Position numbers and translations under genes: made by a program | In this document: one piece after another, positions 41,901 to 48,999 of the stretch | Layout of the letters: each line of letters opens with the position of its first letter | How positions within the stretch are numbered: the stretch's first letter is position 1 | From: Vibrio japonicus | Lineage (GTDB): Bacteria > Pseudomonadota > Gammaproteobacteria > Enterobacterales > Vibrionaceae | NCBI RefSeq assembly: GCF_024582835.1 | Contig: NZ_CP102096.1 | Span: 930,001-994,000 of the forward strand | Length of the DNA stretch: 64,000 bases | Direction of reading: 5' to 3' | Notes under the pieces: generated by a model | Seen by the model: the letters and a program-made list of their open reading frames with translations, nothing else | Databases searched by the model: none | What the model was told of the DNA's origin: nothing

Positions 41901-41989
41901 AAGTCTGCTTGCAGGATAAGCTCCTCTGCGTGCGATGCTCCGCTGAGAAAAGAAAAGTTGGTCTGACAAAACAGTTCGGCGTATTTCAT
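38918..41989 (-). CDS. dnaE2: Error-prone DNA polymerase DnaE2 (ImuC)
   Basis: C-family polymerase for damage-induced mutagenesis. 1023 residues, shorter than the replicative DnaE (about 1160). N-terminal PHP domain (YAELFCQTNFSFLSGASHAEEL), palm with catalytic Asp in PDIDVDFEHERREE near 370 and later Asp in KLLKVDVLALGML, helix-hairpin-helix region, and C-terminal OB fold. There is no C-terminal tau-binding tail like DnaE. It is last in imuA-imuB-dnaE2 and ends 8 bases from the convergent accD paralogue with no terminator between them. Confidence 0.95.
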   Translation of the reverse strand: MKYAELFCQTNFSFLSGASHAEELILQADFLRYHSLAITDECSVAGVVRAYTAMNQHQLAIKLIIGSMFWLNQECQVVLLCPNREAYAELCRIITNARRRSEKGQYQLSEWDLMSVKHCLLLWLPSDKPSDRKWGQWLSQHHNHRLWLGVQRHLDAKDKAYLQHCERLAQELSLPITACGGVLMHTATRLPLQHVLTAIKHGNSVDHMGADLLTNTERTLRSKDKLAKLFKPEWLDESVRIAERCQFCLSELKYEYPSELVPDGETPMSYLRKLVEKGKAIRFPEGTSALLEGTIHKELELIEELNYPFYFLTIHDIVMFAKRNRILYQGRGSAANSVVCYCLEITAVDPRQISVLFERFISKERDEPPDIDVDFEHERREEVIQYIYQKYGRERAALAATVISYRFKSAVRDVGKALGIEESQLDYFIKNVNRRDRSLGWQAQITELGLEPSSMKGEQFISLVNEILGFPRHLSQHVGGFVIAAGPLYELVPVENAAMADRTVIQWDKDDLESLKLLKVDVLALGMLTAIRKCFDLVKRLHHTELSIAEITRKQDDKDVYGMIQKADTIGVFQIESRAQMSMLPRLKPKTYYDLVVQIAIVRPGPIQGDMVHPFLKRRDGIEPVTYPSKEVEEVLERTMGVPIFQEQVIKLAMVAAGFSGGEADQLRRAMASWKKTGDLVKFKNKLIDGMLSRGYEQEFAERIFDQIMGFGEYGFPESHSASFAVLAYCSAWLKYYYPEAFYASLLNSLPMGFYSASQLVQDARRHNVLILPICVNQSLHDHQVVRCGKQLAIRLGFRQVKGFSPDSSRQLIKARAGKGFSHPSQLKHIGLSRRDIELLASADAMQSIANNRYQTRWSMMDSLSDLPLFSQVEEPEPYTVQAPSDVQTLLEDYAATGLSLNQHPITLLDQAGQLGRFCRMQELVEKPHQSLVTVVGVVTGKQAPGTAAGVTFFTLEDDTGNMNVVVWQATARAQKQAYLTAKVLMVKGTLEREGEVTHIIAGRLIDMTNKLQGLQSKSRDFH

Positions 41990-42001
41990 TATTGCGCTCC
42001 G

Positions 42002-43417
42002 CTAACTGAACAGTCCGTGCAGAAACCATTGCCTTTGCTGGTTTCTAAAAACCCAAAGCCAGCGGCCTGTTTGACTGCGGGCGATAAAGTAATCACGCGT
42101 CATTTCATCGCCGTCCCACCAGCCCGTTACAAAGCGCTCTGGGCCTTGGATGATCGAGATTTGCTCGGCCAAAGGTTCTGGTGTCGGCAGCATCATAAAC
42201 GGGCGCAGACGTTTCACTTGTGGCGTGATTGGGATGGACGTACCCGGCTGATAAGAGTCCGGTTGACAAAGTAGGGTCGATTTTTCAGGTCTTGGATCGC
42301 CAGTTAACGCCACTTTTCGAACGCTGTCTTTGCCCAGCTTGGCTTGCAATAAACCAATCAATTCCAATTCACTTTGCTGACCTCTGTGGCCGGCAAATAT
42401 ATCTTGGCTGGTGGCTTCCAGTTCACCACCGCGTATTAACTTCAGCGTCAAGCCGTGTACAGGCGCATCCAGCTTGAGTGACTCCATCGTCAACTGGCAT
42501 AAGCGCAGCCAGCGCTCGGCGTAGTAGTCGCCACAAGCAGAAGTAAAACGAATCTTGCCGTCTGGATAATCTCGTTGGTGCAGGGTGAGCTCTAACTCAT
42601 AAGCGACTTGGTTACGCAGAGTTAAAAACAGCTCCAATTTGTCGAGCAGTTTGGTCAACGGTTTTTCTAGCCATTGAATATTCTCGATATCAAACAGCAA
42701 CTCTAAGTAACTGTGGAATTTTTCCGGCGGATGATAAAACTCAATCGGGTGCTTAAATTGCCCTAATAGACGCCCTACATAGTTCACCAGTTCAATGTCA
42801 AAGCGGCGGGCAATGTCTTGCATCGGCAGGCTGAGTAAGTCCTGTAGCGTGTTAACTCCGACACGTGACAGCTTTTCAACATGCTTGTCTTCCAGTTCGG
42901 TGGCAGTGAGCGGAAAATGGTTCATGGTGTCACGAATTTTCGTCTTATCCTGACTGAGTAAGGCACGCCCTGACTTTGCCAACAACATGGCCGAAAAAGG
43001 GGAAAAGCCGCTCGAAGAAAAATAGCGGAAACCAAGTTGATTTAAGTGCTGTGAGACTCGTTGCCAGTACGTCTCTAACCCGCCGTATAACGACAACATA
43101 TCCGTAGCTTTAAGCAGCAAGCCTTGAGGTGGAAACAACGCGATATCGGACGTGACCATATACAGCCATTGGGCAATATCATGCAGCGTTTGTTGTTCAA
43201 TCTTCCCATCATACGGGTGAACTTGAAGCTGGTGGCACAAGGCGCTGGCACTGCCTAAGCCCATGCCGTGCTGAATACCTTGTTTTTCGGCCAGCGTATT
43301 ACATTGCACCACCTTAAAGCGTGTTGATTCGACGATAGCCAAAGGTTTATCGGACTCGTCGGAATAGAGCGCATCGAGCTGCAACGCAGGAAAGTGAAGA
43401 TAGATCCAAACTTGCAT
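42002..43417 (-). CDS. imuB: ImuB, catalytically inactive Y-family polymerase-like protein
   Basis: 471 residues. Y-family fold, but the N-terminus reads WIYLHFPALQLDALYS where active polymerases have a D-x-D/C-F-F-A-S motif, so the metal-binding acidic residues are missing as is usual in ImuB. It is known as the hub that binds the beta clamp and recruits DnaE2. Helix-hairpin-helix around residue 180 (KLSRVGVNTLQDLLSLP). The tail is rich in Trp and Arg (GRWLWVFRNQQRQWFLHGLF), the ImuB C-terminal region. Starts 3 bases after the imuA stop, 12 bases before dnaE2: one operon. Confidence 0.92.
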   Translation of the reverse strand: MQVWIYLHFPALQLDALYSDESDKPLAIVESTRFKVVQCNTLAEKQGIQHGMGLGSASALCHQLQVHPYDGKIEQQTLHDIAQWLYMVTSDIALFPPQGLLLKATDMLSLYGGLETYWQRVSQHLNQLGFRYFSSSGFSPFSAMLLAKSGRALLSQDKTKIRDTMNHFPLTATELEDKHVEKLSRVGVNTLQDLLSLPMQDIARRFDIELVNYVGRLLGQFKHPIEFYHPPEKFHSYLELLFDIENIQWLEKPLTKLLDKLELFLTLRNQVAYELELTLHQRDYPDGKIRFTSACGDYYAERWLRLCQLTMESLKLDAPVHGLTLKLIRGGELEATSQDIFAGHRGQQSELELIGLLQAKLGKDSVRKVALTGDPRPEKSTLLCQPDSYQPGTSIPITPQVKRLRPFMMLPTPEPLAEQISIIQGPERFVTGWWDGDEMTRDYFIARSQTGRWLWVFRNQQRQWFLHGLFS

Positions 43418-43419
43418 GC

Positions 43420-44097
43420 TTAACCTTGCTTACGCGCAGGAAAAGGAATCACAACCGGATCTGGCTGCTGTAGCGTCAAAGATGGCCATAACGCGCGCAT
43501 ATCGAGCACAAAACTGGCGTGCGGCCAGCCGCCTTTACGTTTGGTGATGGTGACTTCCACTCCCAAGGCGTGGGGCAGTAGCGTCATGCTCAAACTGACA
43601 GGCAAAGAAAACAGACTCTTTCGCTCGGCTTTGAAGAGAAAAGAGAGGCAATTCCCCGTTTCACTCGCGACTTGTAAGCGTCGTGCTTGATGAACTTCCA
43701 AGTCGGCTTGCCACAACAATACGTTGCTGCACGCGCCGCTTTTTAAACATTGCTCAGCAGCCCAAAGTGCTTCTTTCGCCGTTTTTGGGTAGATCAATAG
43801 GATCTTATTCGCGTCGAGTCCTTCCGCTGACAACTGTTCAGCAGAGAGGTAGCCCGGAGGCTGAATAAACACAGACAAACGCTCGTGGCTGGTGCGTTTT
43901 AAGTGCGGCGTCAATAAGCGCAGCTCGCCAATACCTTGTGGTGTTTGTAGCTCGACTACGCCATGTTTTGGAAAGCCGCCCTGTAATTTACGATCGAGAA
44001 GATCGTAGCCAGTCGAGTAGTGCTCTTCTGATTTAGGAGTTTGGCTACCCTGCCAAAGCCATTGTTTCTGCTTAAGATGTTCTATCAATTCATACAT
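43420..44097 (-). CDS. imuA: ImuA, RecA-fold/SulA-like mutasome protein
   Basis: 225 residues. RecA-like fold without an intact Walker A (SulA/ImuA family): GYDLLDRKLQGGFPKHGVVELQTPQGIGELRLL near 29-60, shown in part, then RLSVFIQPPGYLSAEQL. First gene of the operon, ATG 44097 just 10 bases downstream of a LexA box. Needed for ImuB/DnaE2-dependent lesion bypass in other bacteria. Confidence 0.9.
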   Translation of the reverse strand: MYELIEHLKQKQWLWQGSQTPKSEEHYSTGYDLLDRKLQGGFPKHGVVELQTPQGIGELRLLTPHLKRTSHERLSVFIQPPGYLSAEQLSAEGLDANKILLIYPKTAKEALWAAEQCLKSGACSNVLLWQADLEVHQARRLQVASETGNCLSFLFKAERKSLFSLPVSLSMTLLPHALGVEVTITKRKGGWPHASFVLDMRALWPSLTLQQPDPVVIPFPARKQG

Positions 44098-44107
44098 AAT
44101 AAGATGC

Positions 44108-44123
44108 CTGTATATTTGTACAG
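44108..44123 (-). promoter_or_regulatory. LexA (SOS) box of imuA-imuB-dnaE2
   Basis: CTGTATATTTGTACAG is a perfect CTGT-N8-ACAG SOS box with an AT-rich core, followed by TA on the plus strand. It lies 10 bases upstream of the imuA start codon, where LexA would cover the promoter or the start. No second box is visible nearby. Confidence 0.9.
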
Positions 44124-44171
44124 TATAAATTATTATAGAACGACGGCAAGAGGTAGGTATATCAGACGGAT

Positions 44172-44213
44172 AAAAAAACGCCTTGTCAGCTGAGAGTTAG
44201 CTCACAAGGCGTT
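44172..44213 (-). terminator. yciK terminator
   Basis: 10-bp perfect stem (44177-44186 with 44204-44213) with an inner AGCT/AGCT extension; seven A on the left form the U-run on the minus strand. Confidence 0.82.
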
Positions 44214-44248
44214 GATTCTAAATATTAAATAATCTTACTGTATGGCGA

Positions 44249-44989
44249 TTATTTTGGCTGCGCGTCGATGCACTGACCATTAACGGCTTTGCCTTCTGGC
44301 GCCATCAAGTAAAGATAAAGTGGCATGATATCCTGTGGCGTTTTCAGCAGCTCTGCGTCTTCAGCAGGGTAGGCTTTTGCACGCATAGCCGTACGCGTAC
44401 CGCCTGGGTTAATCGCGTTAACACGGATCGTAGTGTCACTCAGTTCATCCGCTAAGATCTGCATCATGCCTTCAGTGGCAAACTTAGACATCGCGTAAGT
44501 ACCCCAGTAAGCGCGGCCACTGTGACCAACGGTAGATGAGGTAAAGACAATGCGCGCGTCTTCCGACTTATGTAGCAGAGGCAGCACCGCTTGAGTCATC
44601 AGAAATTGAGCTTTAACGTTCACTTGCATGATATCGTCGTAAGTATCTTCGCCGATTTGATCAAATGGGCTAAGCACACCAAGTAGACCTGCGTTGTGAA
44701 GTACGCCATCAAGACGACCAAACTGACTTTCGATCGTATCGACCATGTCGATGTAATTCTGCTTAGTTGCGCCTTTCATATCCAGAGGGATAATCGCCGG
44801 TTGAGGATAACCAGCGGCTTCGATTTCGTCGTAGGTTGCTTCCAGTTTTTTCACTGTGCGGCCTAGCAAGATAACGGTAGCGCCATGTTGCGCGTAGGAG
44901 ATAGCGGCTTGTTTACCAATACCATCACCAGCACCAGTAACGAGAATGACTTTACCTTTTAGGGCATCTGAAGAAACAGCATATTCCAC
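44249..44989 (-). CDS. yciK: Short-chain dehydrogenase YciK
   Basis: 246 residues from GTG 44989, chosen because AAAAGGAT lies 9 bases upstream and it starts where the family does; the frame is open to 45034 without conservation. SDR motifs: VTGAGDGIGKQAA near 19, HNAGLLG near 96, Ser in TSSTVGHSG near 150 and YAMSK near 165. C-terminus GGTRTAMRAKAYP as in E. coli YciK. Its physiological substrate is unknown. Divergent from sohB, the same pairing as in E. coli. Confidence 0.92.
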   Translation of the reverse strand: MEYAVSSDALKGKVILVTGAGDGIGKQAAISYAQHGATVILLGRTVKKLEATYDEIEAAGYPQPAIIPLDMKGATKQNYIDMVDTIESQFGRLDGVLHNAGLLGVLSPFDQIGEDTYDDIMQVNVKAQFLMTQAVLPLLHKSEDARIVFTSSTVGHSGRAYWGTYAMSKFATEGMMQILADELSDTTIRVNAINPGGTRTAMRAKAYPAEDAELLKTPQDIMPLYLYLMAPEGKAVNGQCIDAQPK

Positions 44990-45076
44990 GATGTGTATCC
45001 TTTTGTAATGTTCTGCTTTAAGTCTTCGTGACAAGGTGGTTACAATACACTAATTCGCATATGAGGGGATATCACA

Positions 45077-46138
45077 TTGGAATTTTTGTTGGACTATGGG
45101 CTGTTTTTAGCCAAGATTGTGACTTTTGTAGTCGCAGTAATTGCGATTTTAGTGATTGCTAAAGCCGTAAGCGGAAAGAGTGGTGCTGCGAAAGGGGAAT
45201 TGGAAGTTACGAACCTGACAGAGCAACACAAAAACACCGTTGAACAGCTAGAGCATTACCTGCATGACGATGCGTTTTTGAAAGCGCGTGATAAAGCAGA
45301 AAAGAAACAAGAGAAAGAAAAAGCCAAAGCGCGTGAGAAGGAAGTGAAGAAGGCGTCCAAAGAGGGCGACCTAGACGCGCAGCGCGAACCTCACCTGTTT
45401 GTGTTGGATTTCAAAGGCAGTATCGATGCGAAAGAAGTGGCCTCGCTACGTGAAGAAGTGACGGCTGTCCTAGCGGTTGCACGTGAAGGCGATGAAGTGC
45501 TACTGCGTCTTGAGTCTGGCGGCGGTATGGTTCACGGCTACGGCTTGGCGTCTTCTCAGCTAGACCGCATCAAAGCCGCTGGTCTTCCGTTGACGATTGC
45601 GGTGGATAAAGTCGCGGCAAGCGGTGGTTACATGATGGCATGTATCGCAGATAAGATTGTCTCTGCACCATTTGCTATCGTTGGTTCAATCGGCGTAATT
45701 GCTCAGCTACCAAACTTCAATAAGCTATTGAAAAAGCACGATATTGAATTTGAACAGCTAACCGCAGGCGAGTACAAACGTACGCTAACTATGTTTGGTG
45801 AAAACACCGACAAAGCGCGTGAGAAGTTCAAAGAAGAGCTGGAAGAAACACACGGCTTGTTTAAGAACTTTATCCGTGACCATCGCCCGGCCTTGGATCT
45901 CGATAAAGTTGCAACGGGTGAACACTGGTTTGGTACTCAAGCACACGAACTTGGCTTAGTTGACGAAATCAAAACCTCTGACGACATCGTCGTGGAAGCG
46001 TGTAAAGACAAAACCGTACTGGCGATTCATTACGTTGAGAAGAAAAAACTGGCGTCTAAACTGGCAGGCATTGCTGGTGACGCGGCAGACAACGTGCTGA
46101 TGAAACTGATCGACCGTGGCCAGCGCCCGATTATGTAA
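45077..46138 (+). CDS. sohB: Inner membrane protease SohB (S49 family)
   Basis: 353 residues. TTG start at 45077 with GAGGGG 8-13 bases upstream gives the E. coli-like N-terminus EFLLDYGLFLAKIV. One N-terminal membrane helix (11-30), an acidic/basic coiled region (about 60-105, EKKQEKEKAKAREKEVKK), then the SppA-like protease domain: catalytic Ser in VAASGGYMMA near 188 and Lys in GEYKRTL near 236. Role: membrane quality control; multicopy suppressor of htrA in E. coli. Confidence 0.93.
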   Translation: MEFLLDYGLFLAKIVTFVVAVIAILVIAKAVSGKSGAAKGELEVTNLTEQHKNTVEQLEHYLHDDAFLKARDKAEKKQEKEKAKAREKEVKKASKEGDLDAQREPHLFVLDFKGSIDAKEVASLREEVTAVLAVAREGDEVLLRLESGGGMVHGYGLASSQLDRIKAAGLPLTIAVDKVAASGGYMMACIADKIVSAPFAIVGSIGVIAQLPNFNKLLKKHDIEFEQLTAGEYKRTLTMFGENTDKAREKFKEELEETHGLFKNFIRDHRPALDLDKVATGEHWFGTQAHELGLVDEIKTSDDIVVEACKDKTVLAIHYVEKKKLASKLAGIAGDAADNVLMKLIDRGQRPIM

Positions 46139-46163
46139 TCTCACATAGCTTTAAATGACTTAA

Positions 46164-46199
46164 AAACAAAAGCGCCTATCCGAAGATAGGCGCTTTTTT
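46164..46199. terminator. Bidirectional terminator between sohB and rhlE
   Basis: Perfect 13-bp stem (46168-46180 with 46185-46197) with CGAA loop, A-rich left and T-run right, between convergent genes. Confidence 0.9.
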
Positions 46200-46226
46200 G
46201 ATTTTTACAGACTGAGATTATTTGGG

Positions 46227-47642
46227 CTAAGCAGTGGTTCGCGGTGCTTTTGGCTTAGACGGTCGGCGAGTTGGCTTCTTCGCTGCGCCCGCTTTCGCTT
46301 CTCCGCGCTTACCTTGATTGCCTTTATTTGAACCATCGTTATTGGCTTTGTTGTGGCCAAAGTGACGTTTGTTTTTACCCGCTGGCTTATGGCCGCGTGC
46401 GTTATCGCCAGAGCGTTGACCGTCCGCATGGTCTGTTTTTGGCCTTTTCGGTTTCTTAGGTTTTTTCGGCTTAATCGGACGCGTGTCCAGCTTCGACTCA
46501 GGCAGCTCATTTACTGGCTTATAGCCTTCTAACTCAAGTCGTGGCAGCACTTGTTGAATTAAGCGCTCAATCGCAAATAGCTCGCCAGCTTCGTCTGCTT
46601 CAACCAGAGAGATAGCTTTGCCAACTTCACCCGCACGGCCAGTACGACCAATACGGTGCACATAATCTTCTGCCACGTTTGGCAACTCGAAGTTCACCAC
46701 TTGAGGCAGCTGAGGAATATCAATACCACGCGCGGCGATATCAGTAGCAACCAAAACGCGAACGTCACCGGATTTAAAATCGGCCAATGCGCGAGTACGA
46801 GCGCCTTGGCTCTTATTACCGTGAATCGGTGCGGCAGTAATGCCTTCTTTCTCTAGGAAGAACGCCAAGCGGTTCGCACCGTGTTTGGTGCGGCAGAAAA
46901 CCAATACCTGTTTCCAATCGCCATCTTTGATCAGTTTTACCAACATCGGCGCTTTTTTGCGTTTGTCTGCTGGGTAAATCGACTGTTCAATCGTCACTGC
47001 GGTGGAGTTTTCTGGGTTAACCGATACTTCTACAGGATCATTCACCAAGCCTTTTGCCAACTCGCGGATCTCGGCTGAGAAGGTGGCAGAGAACAACAGG
47101 TTCTGACGCTTAGCAGGCAGCAAGTTAAGGATTTTACGAATATCGCGGATAAAGCCCATGTCTAGCATGCGGTCAGCTTCGTCCAAAACCAGCACTTCAA
47201 GTTGGTCGAACTTAATCGCATTTTGTTGGTAAAGATCCAACAAACGCCCTGGCGTTGCCACCAATACGTCACAGCCTTTGCGCAGCTTCAGCATTTGTGG
47301 GTTAATCTTCACGCCGCCAAACACAACGGTAGAGGTCAGGCGTTGGTAACGGCTGTATTTAAACACGTTCTCTTGAACCTGAGCCGCGAGTTCACGAGTT
47401 GGCGTTAGGATCAAAGCACGAACGTGATTGCCTTTTACGCGAGTACCGTTGTCGAGGCGCTCAAGAATCGGCAGTGTAAAGCCTGCGGTTTTACCTGTAC
47501 CTGTCTGCGCTGCTGCCATCACATCTTTGCCTTCTAATACGGCTGGGATAGCTTGCTCCTGAATCGGAGACGGTTTGTCGTAACCCTGTTCTTCAATAGC
47601 TTTAAGAATTGGGGCAGAAAGGCCTAAAGAGGTAAAACCCAT
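46227..47642 (-). CDS. rhlE: DEAD-box RNA helicase RhlE-like
   Basis: 471 residues. Q motif [20 protein letters not shown], Walker [10 protein letters not shown] near 44-52, PTREL, DEAD in [13 protein letters not shown] near 150, SAT and HRIGRTGR near 330. The core resembles E. coli RhlE. The C-terminal 100 residues are a low-complexity basic tail ([31 protein letters not shown]) that probably binds RNA. Likely roles are ribosome assembly and mRNA turnover; rne is in the same window but not linked. Several RhlE paralogues exist in vibrios, so exact orthology is less sure than family. Confidence 0.87.
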   Translation of the reverse strand: MGFTSLGLSAPILKAIEEQGYDKPSPIQEQAIPAVLEGKDVMAAAQTGTGKTAGFTLPILERLDNGTRVKGNHVRALILTPTRELAAQVQENVFKYSRYQRLTSTVVFGGVKINPQMLKLRKGCDVLVATPGRLLDLYQQNAIKFDQLEVLVLDEADRMLDMGFIRDIRKILNLLPAKRQNLLFSATFSAEIRELAKGLVNDPVEVSVNPENSTAVTIEQSIYPADKRKKAPMLVKLIKDGDWKQVLVFCRTKHGANRLAFFLEKEGITAAPIHGNKSQGARTRALADFKSGDVRVLVATDIAARGIDIPQLPQVVNFELPNVAEDYVHRIGRTGRAGEVGKAISLVEADEAGELFAIERLIQQVLPRLELEGYKPVNELPESKLDTRPIKPKKPKKPKRPKTDHADGQRSGDNARGHKPAGKNKRHFGHNKANNDGSNKGNQGKRGEAKAGAAKKPTRRPSKPKAPRTTA

Positions 47643-47694
47643 AAATTGATCTCTGTATAAATTGGGGGGATGTTCTCAGACAATTTACTTACTG

Positions 47695-47722
47695 AGAAAA
47701 GGGCGCCATTCTGCGCCCTTTA
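47695..47722. terminator. Terminator after rhombosortase gene
   Basis: GGGCGC/GCGCCC stem (47701-47706 with 47713-47718) flanked by AAAA and TTTA. It follows the minus-strand rhombosortase gene, ahead of rhlE. Confidence 0.75.
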
Positions 47723-47742
47723 GGTAGGAACATCAACTGAAA

Positions 47743-48309
47743 TTAACGCTGAGATTTTTTTAATATGTTGAGTTGAGGTGCGTAATGCATAGCCGCTGTA
47801 AACAAAAGTCCGCTGATGACACCAAATAAGTGGGACTCCACGGCAACACGTGCATTGATTAACTCGCTGGTAGATTCGGACGCGCCCATTGTAAGCTCCC
47901 ACGTCACTTTCGCGATAACGCCAAGAACTAACAGCCAACTGCTCTTTCTGCCATCCAACACTTCTTTAAGTGCATAGCAAGCAAATAGCCCGTGTAGAAC
48001 GCCAGACAGTCCGACGTAGTTTTGCATGTCGCTGAAGAAGTTCAATAACCCGACCGCCAGCGTCAAGGCAGATAATGTCAAAAGCAATGATTTTGCAGAA
48101 GGTTTGAAGATAAAAGTGATCACCCAAAGCGCGGCGAGATTCATCCCAAGATGCGCAAAGTTGGTGTGGGTATAATTTCCTGATAGGATTCGCCACCACT
48201 GACCATCTAAAATTAACATGCGATGCCAGTCAGCCCAAGATGCCAACGGCTCAAATTGCAGCCCTAAACACACTAAGCTGATAGCGATTAACGAAATAAA
48301 TAAGCGCAC
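47743..48309 (-). CDS. rrtA: Rhombosortase RrtA
   Basis: Rhomboid-type intramembrane serine protease that removes GlyGly-CTERM anchors from secreted proteins. About 188 residues from GTG 48309; TTG 48333 would overlap the divergent gene. Five to six hydrophobic segments. Catalytic Ser in NYVGLSGVLHG near 113 and His in VAVESHLFGVISG near 163; HTNFAHLGMN near 48-57 is the conserved loop. Processing couples to type II secretion. No substrate with the GlyGly-CTERM tail is present in this window, so it acts on proteins encoded elsewhere. Confidence 0.88.
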   Translation of the reverse strand: MRLFISLIAISLVCLGLQFEPLASWADWHRMLILDGQWWRILSGNYTHTNFAHLGMNLAALWVITFIFKPSAKSLLLTLSALTLAVGLLNFFSDMQNYVGLSGVLHGLFACYALKEVLDGRKSSWLLVLGVIAKVTWELTMGASESTSELINARVAVESHLFGVISGLLFTAAMHYAPQLNILKKSQR

Positions 48310-48312
48310 ACT

Positions 48313-48918
48313 ATGTCCCGATACTGTTCTCAATGTGGAAAATCACAAAAAGCTTGTATTTGTAAATGGATACAAAGACTAACATCGAATGTTGAGTTGG
48401 TCATCTTACAGCATCCAAGCGAAACAAACAGACCGATGGGAACGGCGCGGATATTAACGCTCTCATTGGAGAACAGTCACTGTTTTGTCGGAGAGGATTT
48501 CACTGAGCATGAAGCGCTGAACCAACTACTCAGCGATAACCAATACCACCATTTTATCCTTTACCCCGGCGAAGGCGCGTTGACCCACAACCAAGTGGCA
48601 GACAAACTCAATAATGGTGAGAAAGTTCGTGTTATCTTGCTCGACGGAACCTGGAAAAAAGCGTACAAAATGTGGCTGCTATCAAGCAATCTGCACTCAT
48701 TGCCGTTAATCAAGTTACCCGAGGATCTGCAAGGGAATTACCGGATTCGCAAAGCGCCAAGTGATAATAGCTTGTCTACGGTGGAGGCGGGTTATCACAT
48801 TTTGTCTTTGTTAGAGCCAGAACAAGATTTTTCGCCGCTTATCGAATCGTTTAATCAGATGATTGATTTTCAAATCAAGCAGATGCCGCCTGGCGTTTTC
48901 GAAAAAAACTACGGCTGA
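48313..48918 (+). CDS. DTW-domain tRNA-uridine aminocarboxypropyltransferase (TapT-like)
   Basis: 201 residues. N-terminal zinc cysteines CSQCGKSQKACIC (5-17), QHPSETNRPMGTARIL near 45-57 and the DTW-type motif LLDGTWKKAYKM near 117-128 (DGTW in place of DTW). The family transfers the aminocarboxypropyl group of S-adenosylmethionine to U47 of tRNAs (acp3U). ATG 48313 is followed directly by the zinc motif, so a later start is unlikely. Its start codon is only 3 bases from the divergent rhombosortase start. Confidence 0.85.
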   Translation: MSRYCSQCGKSQKACICKWIQRLTSNVELVILQHPSETNRPMGTARILTLSLENSHCFVGEDFTEHEALNQLLSDNQYHHFILYPGEGALTHNQVADKLNNGEKVRVILLDGTWKKAYKMWLLSSNLHSLPLIKLPEDLQGNYRIRKAPSDNSLSTVEAGYHILSLLEPEQDFSPLIESFNQMIDFQIKQMPPGVFEKNYG

Positions 48919-48956
48919 CCGACAATGTCTGATTGATATGCTAAGCAGCGAATAAG

Positions 48957-48999
48957 CCGCCACTCCCTTGAGTACTTACTGGGGAGTGACGGTTTCTTT
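48957..48999 (+). terminator. Terminator after the DTW gene
   Basis: CACTCCC/GGGAGTG stem (48961-48967 with 48982-48988) extended by CCG/CGG past one mismatch, then TTTCTTTA. It overlaps the stop codon of the convergent dGTPase gene. Confidence 0.72.

Noticed and set aside
38918..41989. Replicative polymerase III alpha subunit
   Set aside because: At 1023 residues without the usual C-terminal tail, and in an operon with imuA-imuB and a LexA box, it is DnaE2.
42002..42274. Plus-strand frame (41888-42274) across the imuB-dnaE2 junction
   Set aside because: Lies opposite two certain genes and has no start context or motif.
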